In this document: piece by piece, positions 16,352-24,481 of the stretch
How the letters are laid out: every line of letters begins with the position of its first letter
Numbering within the stretch: position 1 is the first letter of the stretch
Position numbers and translations under genes: made by a program
Source of the DNA: Chryseobacterium piperi
Lineage (GTDB): Bacteria > Bacteroidota > Bacteroidia > Flavobacteriales > Weeksellaceae
Assembly: GCF_002285635.2 (NCBI RefSeq)
Contig: NZ_CP023049.2
Span: 1,178,001 to 1,242,000, forward strand
Direction of reading: 5' to 3'
Length of the DNA stretch: 64,000 bases
Notes under the pieces: generated by a model
Databases searched by the model: none
Told to the model about the DNA's origin: nothing
What the model saw: only the letters and a program-made list of their open reading frames with translations

Positions 16352-18163
16352 TTACTTAATATTAATATTGTAAGAGAATCCAATATGAAACCATCTGTTA
16401 GGCATCTGAACTCCAAACGTCTCTGTGTAATGGGTATTGGTCACATTGTTAACTAACACATACACTGAGAAATCATTTTTAACAAAACTTAATTTTTCGT
16501 CCAGCAAATTATAGCTTCCTAAATTCACCCTGTCATTGTACCGGTAAACCAGTTCATTGGTAAAATATTTCAGAAAACGGGTTTCCAGTTTTGCAATAAA
16601 CTGATGTTTCAGATTATCCAAAACATATCTTGAAACCAAATCATTGGGCTTTTTAAACTGAGTATCCAGATAGGTATATCCTGCAGAGTATTTTAACCAG
16701 CTTAAAACCCGGTGATTGAGCTCTAATTCTATTCCTTTGGTGTCAATTTCTCCAACATTCTGGGCATACCAGATGGGATCATCCAACGTTTTTTTAACCC
16801 AATCTATAGAGTTCCGTGAGTTTCTCATAAACCCGCTGATTTTAGCCAACAATCCTTTATTCTGATATTGATATCCGATTTCTGTAGAAATAGCATTCTC
16901 AGGAATCAGATCCGGGTTCCCTTGCTCTGTTTTACTTACGTAATAAAGATCGGTAAAAGTAGGTACCCTGTGTACTCTTGCGATGTTTCCGTAAACCTTG
17001 TTATTGGCATTAAAATTATACCCAACATCTAAACCAGGATAAAAGAAGTTCCCTTCTTTAGAATAATTAGCCCATGAGACTCCAGGAGTAATGTTCAGCT
17101 TTTTCTCCAGTAATGAAAAATGATGCTCTAAAAAGACCTGCGAAACAAAACGGTTTCGGCTACCAAGATTATTACTGGCCAGAAGCTCTTTTCTTAACTC
17201 CACACCTACTCCGGTGGTACCCAATCCCCATGAATAGCTTGAGTTTACTTCTCCACCCACATTATTCCCGATATGCATATTTCTGTATATTTCGGGTCTC
17301 TGTCTATCATACAAATACATATCCTGCCCTCTTCTCCAGTACACATTAGAATTCAGTCTCAATTTTCCGAATGTCTGCTGATGGGCTATGCTGACAATAG
17401 AAGCCTGAAGTTCTTCATATTGTTCTGTAGCATTTTTAGAAGCATAAAATCCGTTGGCTCCAAACTTTTTTTCCGAAAAACCGGCTTGTAGCCTGATGTC
17501 TCCATCCTTTATACTTAATTTATTCTGATAAAAAACATTTCTTATTTCATAATCCGTATTATGCATATACCCCTGAGAGGTTGCTGAGTTGGCTTGTAGT
17601 GAGTTGGAAAACTTCTCATTTCCCAACTGAGCATTGAATCCAAAGCCATAGGTCTCGAAATCACCGCCTTCAGCACTTATTTTAACTCTCTTTCCAGGAT
17701 TCGTTTTGGTAATAATATTGATCACCCCTGCATAGGCATTCTGCCCAAATCTTCTGGCAGCCGGACCTTTGATTATTTCAATTCGTTCCACATCTTCCAG
17801 ATCTACCGGAACATTTAATGAATTGTGTCCGGTTTGGGAATCATTCATTCTGATTCCGTTTAAAAGAAGCAAAACCTGCTCAAATGAGCTTCCCCGAAAA
17901 GTAATATCACTTTGTACCCCATTAGCTCCTCTCCTTCTGATATCCATTCCGGGAACCTGTTGAAGAATTTCATCAATACTTTTTGCAGGAGATTTAATAA
18001 TATCTTCTTTAGAAATTACCGTGATATTCTGATTGGCATTTTTATAAGGAGTAGCAATAAACTTACCCTGAAATTCTATCGTTTCAATATCAGCTGTTTT
18101 TTCCTGAGCTTCTGCCAATGCGACAATTCCCAAAAAAAATACGACTCCCAGCTTTTTCATCAT
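16352..18163 (-). CDS. TonB-dependent receptor (BtuB/FepA-like)
   Basis: 603 residues from ATG 18163 (or the adjacent ATG 18160). Signal peptide KKLGVVFFLGIVALAEAQ, a TonB box-like stretch, then a plug domain with DEILQQVPGMDIRRRG, DITFRGSSFEQVLLLLNG and VERIEIIKGPAARRFG, and a 22-strand barrel ending in the aromatic-rich WFHIGFSYNINIK. No SusD partner or N-terminal carboxypeptidase-like domain is present, so it resembles small-ligand receptors for siderophores, haem or cobalamin rather than glycan importers. Ligand unknown. An upstream reading to 18220 is excluded by the promoter box at 18196. Confidence 0.88.
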   Translation of the reverse strand: MMKKLGVVFFLGIVALAEAQEKTADIETIEFQGKFIATPYKNANQNITVISKEDIIKSPAKSIDEILQQVPGMDIRRRGANGVQSDITFRGSSFEQVLLLLNGIRMNDSQTGHNSLNVPVDLEDVERIEIIKGPAARRFGQNAYAGVINIITKTNPGKRVKISAEGGDFETYGFGFNAQLGNEKFSNSLQANSATSQGYMHNTDYEIRNVFYQNKLSIKDGDIRLQAGFSEKKFGANGFYASKNATEQYEELQASIVSIAHQQTFGKLRLNSNVYWRRGQDMYLYDRQRPEIYRNMHIGNNVGGEVNSSYSWGLGTTGVGVELRKELLASNNLGSRNRFVSQVFLEHHFSLLEKKLNITPGVSWANYSKEGNFFYPGLDVGYNFNANNKVYGNIARVHRVPTFTDLYYVSKTEQGNPDLIPENAISTEIGYQYQNKGLLAKISGFMRNSRNSIDWVKKTLDDPIWYAQNVGEIDTKGIELELNHRVLSWLKYSAGYTYLDTQFKKPNDLVSRYVLDNLKHQFIAKLETRFLKYFTNELVYRYNDRVNLGSYNLLDEKLSFVKNDFSVYVLVNNVTNTHYTETFGVQMPNRWFHIGFSYNINIK

Positions 18164-18195
18164 ATCTCTAATTTTTAAGATTTTTTTAAGATTTT

Positions 18196-18203
18196 CAAAA
18201 ATA
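18196..18203 (-). promoter_or_regulatory. -7 promoter box of the TonB-dependent receptor gene
   Basis: Minus-strand TATTTTTG, exact consensus match, 33 bp upstream of the start at 18163. Confidence 0.55.
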
Positions 18204-18313
18204 GAAGACTTAGATAACACTCACAAATGATTCTTATCATAATACAAAAGTTTTAAAGACTGATCCAATAGTTTTTTTACATCTGCTGTTTTGTTGATGT
18301 ATGGTCACAAAAA

Positions 18314-18337
18314 AAGATGCAACATCTGCTGCATCTT
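18314..18337 (-). terminator. Intrinsic terminator of a tiny minus-strand transcript
   Basis: On the minus strand an eight-pair stem AAGATGCA / TGCATCTT with an 8-nt loop is followed by seven T. No annotated gene upstream on this strand needs it, which points to the small ORFs at 18354-18568. Confidence 0.75.
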
Positions 18338-18353
18338 GTGTGGGAAGTAATCA

Positions 18354-18404
18354 CTATCTTTTTCTCATTAAATGTGTAACAAGATCTCTGAATAACTTTA
18401 TCAT
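18354..18404 (-). CDS. Candidate 16-residue cationic peptide
   Basis: ATG 18404 to TAG 18354 encodes MIKLFRDLVTHLMRKR, an amphipathic, basic peptide. A candidate promoter lies upstream: TTG, 20 bp, then TAAAATTG (one mismatch to TAnnTTTG). A strong terminator follows 17 bp after the stop. The unit could equally be a small RNA whose ORF is accidental. Not recognised as a known family. Confidence 0.35.
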   Translation of the reverse strand: MIKLFRDLVTHLMRKR

Positions 18405-18442
18405 TTCTATATTACATATTTATGAATACAATTTTAGATAAT

Positions 18443-18568
18443 TTAAAAATACGAAACAATAGAAAAGTTAAAAAAACTAACTAAAATCATAAAACAAACG
18501 AAAAACAAGAAAATAATACAACTAATCAAACTATTTAGCTTATAACGTTTAACTTTCAGGCGTAACAT
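18443..18568 (-). CDS. Candidate 41-residue single-span membrane peptide
   Basis: ATG 18568 to TAA 18443; begins MLRLKVKRYK (basic) and continues as a ~27-residue hydrophobic stretch of I, F, L, V, C. It lies upstream of the 16-residue ORF on the same strand, in the 600-bp gap between the TonB receptor and uvrA. Composition would suit a membrane micro-protein or type I toxin, but AT-rich DNA easily gives such frames by chance. No start-site signal supports it. Confidence 0.2.
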   Translation of the reverse strand: MLRLKVKRYKLNSLISCIIFLFFVCFMILVSFFNFSIVSYF

Positions 18569-18797
18569 AGCCCCTGTCTTCACAGAGAAAATAACCGTTT
18601 ACAGAATACTGTTTAATAAAAACCAGAGATAAAAGAAGAGTATAAGCCTTTCTCTTAAGTCTGATGACTTCCCAAAACGTCTGTATCCAAAGACATTGAG
18701 CCTATATATTTATTACAGAAATATTAACAGTCTGTTTAATAGATTTTTTGAATGGTAAAGGATGCATTTATAGCAAAAAAATCCGGTGAAAATTCGT

Positions 18798-18805
18798 ATT
18801 TTTGT
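18798..18805 (+). promoter_or_regulatory. -7 promoter box of uvrA
   Basis: TATTTTTG, exact consensus match, 17 bp before the ATG at 18822. It lies downstream of the GTG at 18786, excluding that longer start. Confidence 0.55.
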
Positions 18806-18821
18806 AGGTCTTAATTTTACT

Positions 18822-21614
18822 ATGGCTCCAATTACAGAAATAGATATAAAAAAACAGGTATTCGTTAAAAACGCACACCTGAATAACCTGAAACACATTG
18901 ATGTTTTAATTCCGAAAAACAAACTGATTGTCATTACCGGAGTGTCAGGAAGCGGAAAATCTTCTTTAGCTTTTGATACCATTTATGCTGAAGGGCAAAG
19001 AAGGTACGTGGAAAGTTTAAGCTCTTATGCACGTCAGTTTTTGGGTAAATTAGAAAAACCAAAAGTAGATGACATCAAAGGTTTAGCACCTTCTATTGCT
19101 ATTCAACAGAAAGTCATCTCTTCGAATCCGCGTTCTACGGTAGGAACTTCTACGGAGATTTACGATTATATGAAACTTCTTTTTGCAAGAATAGGAAGAA
19201 CCTATTCTCCTGTTTCAGGAGAAGAAGTCAAAAAGGATTCTGTTTCTGATGTGATAGACTTCATTAAATCTTCTGAAAAAGAAGCGTCTTTCCTTTTAAC
19301 CGCACCATTGGAATATGACATTGATAATTTTACTGAAAATTTAAATATTTTAAAGCTGGCAGGTTTCACAAGACTTGAAATCAATGGAAATGTGGCTGGA
19401 ATTGAAGATCTTGAAAGCTTTGGTTTTACTCCTGAAAAAGGAATGGTCATCAATCTGGTTATTGACCGCTTTTCTTATGAAGAAGATGAAAGCTTCTTAC
19501 AGAGGCTTGCAGACTCAATTCAAATGGCTTTCTATGAAGGAAGAGGATATTGTGCTCTTAAAAATATAGAAACCGGAAAACTAAAAGAGTTTTCTAATAA
19601 ATTTGAATTGGACGGCATGGAGTTTCTTGAGCCTAACGTCCATTTCTTCAGCTTTAATAATCCTTATGGCGCTTGTCCTACCTGCGAAGGATATGGAAAA
19701 GTGATCGGGATTGATGAAGATTTAGTGGTTCCTAATAAAACCCTGTCCATTTATGAAGATGCAGTGGTTTCATGGAGAGGTGAATCGATGAGTGAATGGA
19801 AAAAGTCCTTTATTAAGAAAGCAGGCGACTTCCCTATTCATAAGCCTTATCACCAGCTGACAAAAGAACAAAAGAACTTTTTATGGAAAGGAGACGGCAG
19901 TAGCAGCTTTCCTTCTATTAATAATTTCTTCAAAATGCTTGAAGAAAATTTATACAAAATACAATACCGGGTAATGTTATCCCGCTATCGTGGAAAAACA
20001 CTTTGTCCGACCTGTGAAGGCTTGCGCTTACGCGAAGAAACAACTTGGGTGAAAGTAGATTCCCATAATATTCAATCCATGATTGAACTGCCTTTAGACG
20101 AGCTCTCCCCTCTTATCAACAGTTTAAAGCTTTCCGAGCATGACAAGGAAGTTGCCAAGCGACTACTATATGAAATTACCACCCGCCTTGAGTTTTTATT
20201 AAAGGTAGGATTAGGATATCTTACATTAAACAGGACTTCTAATACGCTTTCCGGTGGAGAAAGCCAGAGGATTAATCTTGCAACAAGTTTAGGAAGTTCA
20301 TTGGTCGGTTCTATCTATATTCTGGATGAGCCTTCTATCGGATTACATTCCAGGGATACTGAGAATTTAATCAGTGTCTTAAAAAATCTGCGGGACCTGG
20401 GAAATACCGTCATTGTTGTTGAGCATGACGAAGACGTAATGAGGGCAGCAGATTATATCATCGATATTGGTCCTGAGGCCGGCTATCTTGGAGGCGAGCT
20501 GGTTTTCGCCGGAGATTATAAAGAACTCAAAAATGCCGATACACTTACTTCTAAATACCTGACAGGCCGACTTGAAATTGAGGTGCCTGCAAAACGTAGA
20601 AAAGCTAAGGAATGGATTCATATCAAAGGAGCAAGGCAGAATAATCTTAAAAACATTGATGTAGATGTCCCACTGGAAAGTCTGGTTGTGATTTCCGGTG
20701 TTTCCGGTAGTGGAAAGTCTACATTAATGAAGGAAATCCTTACCAATGATATCCAGATCCAATTAGGAATGGGTGGAAAAAAAGGTGATTATGACTCTGT
20801 AGAATTCCCTAAAAAACTGATTAAAAACATTGAACTTATCGATCAGAACCCTATTGGGAAATCATCACGTTCTAACCCGGTTACCTATCTGAAAGCATAT
20901 GATGATATCAGAGACTTGTTTGCCAAACAGAAAATATCAAAAATGATGGGCTACAAACCTAAACACTTTTCTTTCAACGTAGACGGCGGAAGATGTGATG
21001 AGTGTAAGGGTGAAGGAGTAATTAATGTTTCCATGCAGTTTATGGCAGATATTGAACTGGAATGTGAAACATGTAAAGGAACCCGTTTTAAGAATGAAAT
21101 TCTCGAGGTAAAATTCGATGAGAAAAACATCTCGGATATTCTTCATATGACCGTTGATGAATCCATTGAATTTTTCAAAGAAAATCATGAAGAGAAAATT
21201 GTTACCAAGCTAAAGCCTTTACAGGAGGTTGGTTTAGGATATCTTCAGCTGGGACAAAGCTCATCTACTCTTTCAGGAGGAGAAGCACAGCGTGTAAAAT
21301 TAGCTTCATTCCTGGTAAAAGGAGTTACCACGGATAAAACATTATTTATCTTTGATGAACCATCAACAGGTCTGCATTTCCATGATATTCAGAAATTATT
21401 GAAATCATTGCAGGCACTGATTGACCTCGGACACTCAGTAATTGTTATCGAACATCAGCCGGATATTATCAAATCGGCAGACTATATCATTGATATTGGT
21501 CCCGAGGCCGGAAAACACGGTGGAGAAGTTGTTTTCACAGGAACTCCTGAAGAGCTGGCAAAAAATAAGAAATCTCATACAGCGAAGTATATTAAAGAAA
21601 AGCTGGAGAACTAG
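18822..21614 (+). CDS. uvrA: Excinuclease ABC subunit A
   Basis: 930 residues from ATG 18822 (MAPITEIDIKK). Two ABC ATPase modules: Walker A GVSGSGKSSLAF and GVSGSGKSTLMK; signatures LSGGESQRINLA and [12 protein letters not shown]; Walker B ILDEPSIGLHSRD and FDEPSTGLHFHD. Zinc-binding Cys pairs appear in ACPTCEGYG, LCPTCEGLRL, RCDECKGEGV and ECETCKGTRF. UvrA dimers find bulky DNA lesions and load UvrB in nucleotide excision repair. Length and motif set are complete. It is transcribed alone between its own promoter and terminator; uvrB and uvrC are elsewhere. Confidence 0.95.
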   Translation: MAPITEIDIKKQVFVKNAHLNNLKHIDVLIPKNKLIVITGVSGSGKSSLAFDTIYAEGQRRYVESLSSYARQFLGKLEKPKVDDIKGLAPSIAIQQKVISSNPRSTVGTSTEIYDYMKLLFARIGRTYSPVSGEEVKKDSVSDVIDFIKSSEKEASFLLTAPLEYDIDNFTENLNILKLAGFTRLEINGNVAGIEDLESFGFTPEKGMVINLVIDRFSYEEDESFLQRLADSIQMAFYEGRGYCALKNIETGKLKEFSNKFELDGMEFLEPNVHFFSFNNPYGACPTCEGYGKVIGIDEDLVVPNKTLSIYEDAVVSWRGESMSEWKKSFIKKAGDFPIHKPYHQLTKEQKNFLWKGDGSSSFPSINNFFKMLEENLYKIQYRVMLSRYRGKTLCPTCEGLRLREETTWVKVDSHNIQSMIELPLDELSPLINSLKLSEHDKEVAKRLLYEITTRLEFLLKVGLGYLTLNRTSNTLSGGESQRINLATSLGSSLVGSIYILDEPSIGLHSRDTENLISVLKNLRDLGNTVIVVEHDEDVMRAADYIIDIGPEAGYLGGELVFAGDYKELKNADTLTSKYLTGRLEIEVPAKRRKAKEWIHIKGARQNNLKNIDVDVPLESLVVISGVSGSGKSTLMKEILTNDIQIQLGMGGKKGDYDSVEFPKKLIKNIELIDQNPIGKSSRSNPVTYLKAYDDIRDLFAKQKISKMMGYKPKHFSFNVDGGRCDECKGEGVINVSMQFMADIELECETCKGTRFKNEILEVKFDEKNISDILHMTVDESIEFFKENHEEKIVTKLKPLQEVGLGYLQLGQSSSTLSGGEAQRVKLASFLVKGVTTDKTLFIFDEPSTGLHFHDIQKLLKSLQALIDLGHSVIVIEHQPDIIKSADYIIDIGPEAGKHGGEVVFTGTPEELAKNKKSHTAKYIKEKLEN

Positions 21615-21622
21615 ATATAAAG

Positions 21623-21652
21623 AGAGAGTCGATATTTTGGCTCTCTTTTTTT
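21623..21652 (+). terminator. Intrinsic terminator of uvrA
   Basis: Eight-pair stem AGAGAGTC / GGCTCTCT (one G-T pair) followed by seven T. Confidence 0.8.
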
Positions 21653-21821
21653 AATGATTACAGATTGAGCTATTAGGGAGATATCAAACTTTCAAGGATA
21701 GGAAGATTAACTTAACATTAAACCACAAATTAATACCCTTAGTTTTTTGTAGAAAATCTAATACCTTTCCTTACTTCCAACGATTAAAAATCTTTAAAAG
21801 CCTCATTTTCTGCACGAAACA

Positions 21822-21851
21822 AAGTTATCCACAGAAAAATGTGGATAACTT
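21822..21851. other. Inverted pair of perfect DnaA boxes (12-bp inverted repeat)
   Basis: TTATCCACA at 21825-21833 and its reverse complement TGTGGATAA at 21840-21848 match the DnaA-box consensus exactly. With flanking bases they form a perfect 12-bp inverted repeat around the loop GAAAAA. The surrounding 500 bp between uvrA and the S41 peptidase gene is AT-rich and nearly gene-free. Could be a DnaA-binding or titration site, or part of a replication origin; two boxes alone do not prove an origin. Confidence 0.5.
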
Positions 21852-21922
21852 GTGAATTTTAACATTTAATTCATGTTTTGTATTAAAAATATTCCTACAT
21901 TTACTATGTAATACAACTGAAA

Positions 21923-21976
21923 TGAATTCTTTTTTTGCTTTTTTCAGCTTTGAAATTGCAATTAAATTTGAAATAA
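21923..21976 (+). CDS. Candidate 17-residue peptide ahead of a strong terminator
   Basis: ATG 21923 to TAA 21976 encodes MNSFFAFFSFEIALNLK. A loose promoter (TTTTG and TACATTTA, 15 bp apart) is upstream and a nine-pair terminator follows 6 bp after the stop. The transcript may be a small RNA; the peptide itself is weakly supported. Confidence 0.2.
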
Positions 21977-21982
21977 AAATTT

Positions 21983-22010
21983 AAGCACAGCATTGTCGGC
22001 TGTGCTTTTT
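21983..22010 (+). terminator. Intrinsic terminator of a small orphan transcript
   Basis: Nine-pair stem AAGCACAGC / GCTGTGCTT with 7-nt loop and a T-run. It is 370 bp after uvrA, which already has its own terminator. Confidence 0.75.
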
Positions 22011-22049
22011 ATTGTTGTCTAATTAAAAAAATGAGATGTTTTATCTACT

Positions 22050-22078
22050 GAATCCGCTTCTAAAGAGCGGATTCTTTC
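22050..22078 (+). terminator. Hairpin, possible terminator
   Basis: GAATCCGC / GCGGATTC stem with an extra TCT/AGA pairing above a bulge, followed by TTTCATT. Moderate T-run; may insulate the S41 peptidase gene from upstream transcription. Confidence 0.5.
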
Positions 22079-22144
22079 ATTATTGAAATTTAATTTCAAT
22101 TTATTTCGAAGATCTTTTTTATTTTAGTCACTCAAATAAGACTT

Positions 22145-23581
22145 ATTAAAAAAACAATACTAACCATTCTCATTTTAGCTTGCGAAATTTCCGTTCATGC
22201 ACAATTACAAAACCCTGGATTTGAAGTACTCGAAAATAATATTCCTATCAACTGGAATTACAGACCCAGTGAAGTCTATGAAACAAAAATAGATAACCTC
22301 ATCAGACATTCCGGAATCAACTCCTTACAAATTGCCAGTAAATCATCCGCAAATGGCATGCAGTCTTTTTCTCAGGTGGTTCCTATCCCCGGAAAGGGAT
22401 TAAGGAAATTGGAAATCAGCGCTTACATTAAGTCTGAAAATGTAAAGGGAAATATTGCTCTTTGGTGTCAGGTAAAAGATGAGAATAAAAAAAGCATTGA
22501 TTTTGGAAACTCAGATACCCAAAACCATAAAGTAACGCTCAACAGTGACTGGAAAAAATACTCCCTTGAATTTATTGTAGATAATGATGCTAAAAATTTT
22601 GTACTGGGAGGTTTTCTGTCCGGAAGCGGTAATGTATGGTTTGATGATTTTACCATTACCGAAATTCCTTTTTCATCCAATCCCGCCTCTAAAACAGCTT
22701 TGAAATATATTGATGAGTTTAAAGAAATTGTAAAGAAAAAATCTATCTTCAGAAATGCAATAGACTGGAAAATACTTCAGACCAATCTTACAAAAATTTC
22801 CGGTGATATGGAAACCATCGAAGATACTGGTCCGGCTCTTTCGTACATCATGAAAACTTTAGCTACTGCTGGTGATCATCACTCATTCATTCAATCTAAA
22901 GAAAATACTCAGGAAAAAAACAGCAGTAATCCGACAGCAAGAGAACCGGAATCTCAATTATTAGATCAGAAAATCGGATACATTATGGTACCGGGATTTT
23001 CTTCTTTAAATAAAGAGATAGGAGTCGCTTTCGCAGAAAAAATACAGAATATGATCAGAAAATTAGATGCTAAAAATGATATTAAAGGTTGGATCATAGA
23101 TCTGAGACAAAATTCGGGTGGAAATATGCATCCAATGATTGGTGGTTTGGGACCTCTGACAGGTGAAGGAATTCTTGGTTACTTCGTAGTTGATGGGAAA
23201 ACCAAAAGTCCCTGGAAATATCAACAGGGAAAGATCACTAATATAACCGTTCCACAACCCTATACACTTAAAAAACCAAACCAGAAAATAGCCATTTTAA
23301 TTGGACCTGCTACTGCTAGCAGCGGAGAAGCAACTGCCATTTCTTTTATAGGAAAAAAGAATGCAAAAACTTTCGGACAACCCTCAGCAGGATACACCAG
23401 TGCTAATCAGGATTTTAAATTAAGCGATGGTAAGTCTCTTTATTTGGCCTCTTCTTATGAAATGGACAGAACCGGAAAAGAATATAAGGAAAAGATACAA
23501 CCTGACGTCCTTATTACTCCTTCAACTGATAAAAATACAGATGCTGATATACAGAAAGCCTCTGATTGGATTTTAGAATAA
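22145..23581 (+). CDS. Secreted S41 family (C-terminal-processing-like) peptidase with apparent ATT start
   Basis: 478 residues if translation begins at ATT 22145, which gives a normal signal peptide, KKTILTILILACEISVHAQ, directly joined to LQNPGFEV. The frame is open back to 22094 but contains no ATG, GTG or TTG; the first ATG (22358) would remove the signal and ~50 residues of the N-terminal beta-sandwich, which resembles a carbohydrate-binding module. The S41 core has GWIIDLRQNSGGNMHPM and the nucleophile block GPATASSGEATAISF. A near-consensus -7 box TATTTTAG at 22120 fits the ATT start. Either initiation is truly non-canonical or the start codon has been lost by mutation. Confidence 0.75.
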   Translation: MKKTILTILILACEISVHAQLQNPGFEVLENNIPINWNYRPSEVYETKIDNLIRHSGINSLQIASKSSANGMQSFSQVVPIPGKGLRKLEISAYIKSENVKGNIALWCQVKDENKKSIDFGNSDTQNHKVTLNSDWKKYSLEFIVDNDAKNFVLGGFLSGSGNVWFDDFTITEIPFSSNPASKTALKYIDEFKEIVKKKSIFRNAIDWKILQTNLTKISGDMETIEDTGPALSYIMKTLATAGDHHSFIQSKENTQEKNSSNPTAREPESQLLDQKIGYIMVPGFSSLNKEIGVAFAEKIQNMIRKLDAKNDIKGWIIDLRQNSGGNMHPMIGGLGPLTGEGILGYFVVDGKTKSPWKYQQGKITNITVPQPYTLKKPNQKIAILIGPATASSGEATAISFIGKKNAKTFGQPSAGYTSANQDFKLSDGKSLYLASSYEMDRTGKEYKEKIQPDVLITPSTDKNTDADIQKASDWILE

Positions 23582-23664
23582 AACTGCATATATAAAAACC
23601 AGCAATTAACCAGCCTTGCTCATTATACAAAGTTTTCTAAAATTCCAAAGAATTGACATAAAAT

Positions 23665-23695
23665 AAAAAAAGTGGAATGATTTTCCACTTTTTTT
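23665..23695. terminator. Bidirectional terminator
   Basis: Stem AAAAAAAGTGGAA / TTCCACTTTTTTT, loop TGATT, between the convergent S41 peptidase and secreted-repeat genes; T-runs exist on both strands. Confidence 0.85.
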
Positions 23696-23710
23696 ATTTA
23701 TGTTATTTTT

Positions 23711-24481
23711 TTAATTGGTTCGGGCATCAGCCGCTACAAATTTTTTATTGATAAAAAGAATATCAACAAATGTATTCTGCTGAGCATAACCAGGCACCCG
23801 CCCAATTACCTTCCATGTCCCTCCACTATTGATAAGGCGGTATCCCGTTTGGTTAGCTGCACCGGGATCCCAACCACGTCCGCTTCCAGATGAGATGGCA
23901 TAGGCTACATTAGACATAATAGCTTCCCAGTTAGCAGAAGACATACCAGTGTCGAAATTGGCATTCCCCGTTGCTGTACTGGATACTCCTGTAAAACGAA
24001 TAATCTGAAAAGTAGCAGAAGAAGTATTTCCGGTTGTTGTTCCTGTAACAGAAACATTTTCAATAGGAGAACCCTGAAAATAACCTAAGGTTCCGTCTGT
24101 CTGCGCTGTTAATGTTCTTGGAAAAGCCGTAGTACTATTCGTAGAAGTCATTGCCCTAACCTGAACATTCCCATTCACGTCCAGTTTCTGGGTAGGAGAT
24201 ACAGTTCCTACTCCGGTATTTCCGTTTGACAATACAATAAAATCATCTGTAGCCTGAGCTGCAGAAGGAGCTCCTGTCAAAGGATTATTACGATTTCCAT
24301 CCACGTGAAAGGTACCTTGTGGGTTTTTCGTTTGAATTCCCACATTTTGTTGAGCAGCACTCCAACTCGTTATAAAAACAAAAGCCAGAAAAACCTTTTT
24401 TTTATTATTTATATTTAGAGCCTGTTTAAAAAAGTAATAATAAAAAATAGTAAGGGTTAAAAGTTGCATAAAAATTGTCAT
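23711..24481 (-). CDS. Tail-fibre-like secreted protein, third paralogue, 5' end replaced by IS sequence
   Basis: The body (about residues 22-256) matches its two upstream paralogues: a signal peptide (KKKVFLAFVFITSWSAAQ), VGIQTKNPQGTFHVDG, GAPSAAQATDDF, NTGVG, QKLDVNGNVQVR, then a C-terminal domain with NFDTGMSSANWEAIMSNVAYAI and VDILFINKKF. Repeats of the type GIGTxxPxxxLDVNG occur in phage tail fibres and Bacteroidetes cell-surface proteins. The first 21 codons of the present frame come from the right end of the IS element; the native ATG is at 25286, on the far side of the IS. The gene has lost its native start and its operon promoter, and is probably silent or expressed only from the IS. 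Function unknown. Confidence 0.8.
   Translation of the reverse strand: MTIFMQLLTLTIFYYYFFKQALNINNKKKVFLAFVFITSWSAAQQNVGIQTKNPQGTFHVDGNRNNPLTGAPSAAQATDDFIVLSNGNTGVGTVSPTQKLDVNGNVQVRAMTSTNSTTAFPRTLTAQTDGTLGYFQGSPIENVSVTGTTTGNTSSATFQIIRFTGVSSTATGNANFDTGMSSANWEAIMSNVAYAISSGSGRGWDPGAANQTGYRLINSGGTWKVIGRVPGYAQQNTFVDILFINKKFVAADARTN

Noticed and set aside
18786..18821. GTG start for uvrA
   Set aside because: The promoter -7 box lies inside this stretch; ATG at 18822 is favoured.
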